A DNA stretch of 64,000 nucleotides from an uncultured Eubacteriales bacterium. GTDB lineage: Bacteria; Bacillota; Clostridia; Lachnospirales; Lachnospiraceae. The stretch is taken from contig OMVN01000004.1 in assembly GCA_900314525.1 (NCBI GenBank), positions 1 to 64,000 of the forward strand. Reading direction: 5' to 3'. The notes beneath the pieces were generated by a model. The model ran no database searches and was not told the DNA's origin. It saw nothing but the letters and a program-made list of their open reading frames with translations. The position numbers and the translations under genes are program-made. Shown here one piece after another: positions 62,493 to 64,000 of the stretch; position 1 is the stretch's first letter; each line of letters begins with the position of its first letter.

Positions 62493-63413
62493 ATGAAAAA
62501 AGTTTTAGTACTTATGAGCACATACAATGGAGAAAAATATCTAGGCCAGCAGATTGAATCAATACTTGCCCAAGAGAAGGTGGATGTACATCTTATGATT
62601 AGAGATGATGGATCCACAGACAATACGCGTAATGTGCTTAAGCGGTATGAAAATAATGATAGAATTACAATTAAATACGGAAAAAATACAGGTGTAGGAG
62701 TTTCTTTTTTGAAACTCCTATATGTGAATATGGATGCGGATTATTATGCATTTTCAGATCAGGATGATGTTTGGAAAAAGGATAAGCTGATTGCCGGTAT
62801 CAGAAAACTTGAAGAAATTAATGGCCCTGCATTATATGCCTCAAATCAGACTGTCACCGATAAAGATTTAAAAATTATTGGAACAAGATACGATACGGAA
62901 CCTAAATGTAATTTGGCAAGTGCTATTATGTCGTGTAAAATATGTGGATGTACAATGGTTATGAATTACCAATTAAAAAGATTACTGAGTCAAAAGAGAT
63001 GTAGACCATCAAAACAGATAGTGAGAGCTAGAAATCATGATGCATGGGTTCTGGCATTTGCAAATACAGCAGCCAAGTTTGTTTTTGATATGGATTCTCA
63101 TATACTATATAGGCAACACGAACAAAATGTGGTAGGAGCATATGAAAGTAACAAGATTGATAAAATACTATCATATTTTACGACAGCCAGGTTTCTTGAT
63201 AGGGAAAGCACCAGAAGAGTTATGGCCAGAGATCTTATCAGGGCAACTTATGAAATAAATATAAGCAACGAAAATAAAAACATATTAAAACTTTTTAGTA
63301 ATACTGATTCTGTGAAGGGTAAGATAGATATAATTCGAAACAGAGAAATAGCAGAAATGATTGGAAAAGGCAGAATTAAATTTGCAATAGAAGTTTTCAT
63401 GGGATTAGTCTGA
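62493..63413 (+). CDS. Family 2 glycosyltransferase
   Basis: A GT-A-fold inverting transferase of 306 residues. VLMSTYNGEKYLGQQIESI and IRDDGSTDNTRNVL are the nucleotide-sugar-binding part, and YAFSDQDDVWKKDKL gives the DXD-like motif, in the RfbF/rhamnosyltransferase subgroup. The ATG at 62493 is chosen over an upstream TTG frame; the ribosome site (GGCGA) is weak, which may lower its expression. Together with RfbD it suggests rhamnose in the polymer (inference). Confidence 0.88.
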   Translation: MKKVLVLMSTYNGEKYLGQQIESILAQEKVDVHLMIRDDGSTDNTRNVLKRYENNDRITIKYGKNTGVGVSFLKLLYVNMDADYYAFSDQDDVWKKDKLIAGIRKLEEINGPALYASNQTVTDKDLKIIGTRYDTEPKCNLASAIMSCKICGCTMVMNYQLKRLLSQKRCRPSKQIVRARNHDAWVLAFANTAAKFVFDMDSHILYRQHEQNVVGAYESNKIDKILSYFTTARFLDRESTRRVMARDLIRATYEINISNENKNILKLFSNTDSVKGKIDIIRNREIAEMIGKGRIKFAIEVFMGLV

Positions 63414-63426
63414 AAGGAGAAAGGGT

Positions 63427-64000
63427 ATGAACATAGCAGTAATTTTTGCTGGTGGAATGGGCACCAGAATGAACAGAAAAGACAATATACCAAAGCAGTT
63501 TCTTACAGTATGCGATAAACCAATTATTGTTCATACTATCGAAATTTTTCAGAACACAAAAGAGATAGATGCAATAGTGGTGTCTTGTATAGAAGACTGG
63601 ATTCCACATATGGAAGATTTGAAAAACAGTTATAATTTAGATAAGATAAAGAAAATTGTTAAGGGAGGAAGTACAGGACAACTCTCTATTTACAATGGGT
63701 TGGAGGCAGCGAAGGAAGTATCTGTTGAAATGAGACAGGGAAAATTTTTGGGTAATTCGGATCTAAACAAAGATATAGTACTCATTCATGATGGTGTAAG
63801 ACCAGTAATAGATTCAGACCTTATTGTCAGAAATATTGAAAATGTAAAGAAATACGGTTCGGCAATCACTTCATCGGAGGCAAAGGAGACATTTGTGCTG
63901 GTAGATGATGAGGGTGAAGTTAAGGAAATTCCAAGTAGGGCCCACTCAAAGATTGCAAAAGCACCACAGAGTTTTTACTTAGATGACATATTAGAAGTGG
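63427..64000 (+). CDS. IspD/TarI-type cytidylyltransferase, cut by the window end
   Basis: The first 191 residues are visible; the gene runs past the end of the window. The N-terminus (VIFAGGMGTRMN) and the KQFLTVCDKPIIVHTIEIF segment, then VLIHDGVRPVI, are the CTP-binding and catalytic parts of the IspD family. Because it lies inside the capsule locus, it more likely makes a CDP-polyol (CDP-ribitol, TarI-like) or CDP-sugar precursor than methylerythritol. AAAGGAG precedes the ATG. Confidence 0.88.
   Translation, partial: MNIAVIFAGGMGTRMNRKDNIPKQFLTVCDKPIIVHTIEIFQNTKEIDAIVVSCIEDWIPHMEDLKNSYNLDKIKKIVKGGSTGQLSIYNGLEAAKEVSVEMRQGKFLGNSDLNKDIVLIHDGVRPVIDSDLIVRNIENVKKYGSAITSSEAKETFVLVDDEGEVKEIPSRAHSKIAKAPQSFYLDDILEV

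Noticed and set aside
63427-64000. Assignment as ispD of the MEP pathway
   Set aside because: The family match is good, but the setting inside a capsule locus favours a TarI-like CDP-polyol or CDP-sugar role, so no symbol was given.

Overview
The window is an AT-rich chromosomal segment from a Gram-positive anaerobe of the Clostridia, most likely a Lachnospiraceae member. Supporting signs are strong GGAGG ribosome sites, T-box and SAM-I leaders, a CotS-type spore-coat kinase-fold protein, a MetH without a reactivation domain, glycogen debranching next to tadA, and the CpsB/CpsC/CpsD capsule module. Genus assignment (Lachnospira/Butyrivibrio-like) is only an impression. No rRNA, tRNA or CRISPR array was seen.

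Layout. 0.2-3.1 kb: a three-gene envelope unit (lipoprotein, zinc-ribbon membrane protein, TPM-domain protein). 3.2-4.0 kb: a structured terminator-type leader RNA, a GNAT acetyltransferase and a decayed DMT/EamA exporter. 4.1-6.1 kb: leuA behind a leucine T-box. 6.2-6.8 kb: a NUDIX hydrolase. 6.9-9.4 kb: an IS4/IS1634-type insertion sequence with 27-bp inverted repeats that encloses three genes. 9.5-12.6 kb: Hsp20 with a half-CIRCE operator, an HTH-aminotransferase fusion behind a palindromic operator, and an unknown protein. 12.7-16.2 kb (minus): a c-di-GMP gene whose EAL half is broken while its GGDEF half remains. 16.4 kb: a candidate small RNA. 16.6-19.8 kb (minus): HAD phosphatase and metH. 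20-22.9 kb: MATE exporter with a terminator-like leader, and a GH13 enzyme.

23-34.9 kb: a long co-directional run of metG, tatD, rsmA, an unknown protein, tadA, glycogen debranching enzyme and three uncharacterised envelope or coiled-coil proteins, closed by a terminator. 35.2-45.4 kb: MoxR-DUF58-DUF4129, two small membrane proteins, CBS-type pyrophosphatase, flavoredoxin, an OLD-like ATPase/TOPRIM protein, aroK and murA. 45.4-51.6 kb: SAM-I riboswitch with metK, a two-component system, cca and a CotS-like protein. 51.7-56.9 kb: phosphoglucomutase, PH-domain protein, lipoprotein, galE and azlCD. 56.9 kb to the end: the start of a capsule/exopolysaccharide locus (CpsB phosphatase, CpsC, CpsD tyrosine kinase, an Ig-like anchored protein, priming sugar transferase, RfbD, a family 2 glycosyltransferase and a cytidylyltransferase cut by the window edge).

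The genes mix core metabolism with regulatory RNAs. Methionine/SAM (metH, metK, metG) and sugar-nucleotide supply (pgcA, galE, rfbD feeding the capsule genes) recur as themes. The most unusual items are the three-gene IS, the RNA leader before the GNAT/DMT pair, the self-operator of the HTH-aminotransferase fusion, the two-hit loss of the EAL domain, the C-rich small RNA candidate, and the uncharacterised proteins between glycogen debranching and MoxR. All family calls are from reading the sequence, without database searches.
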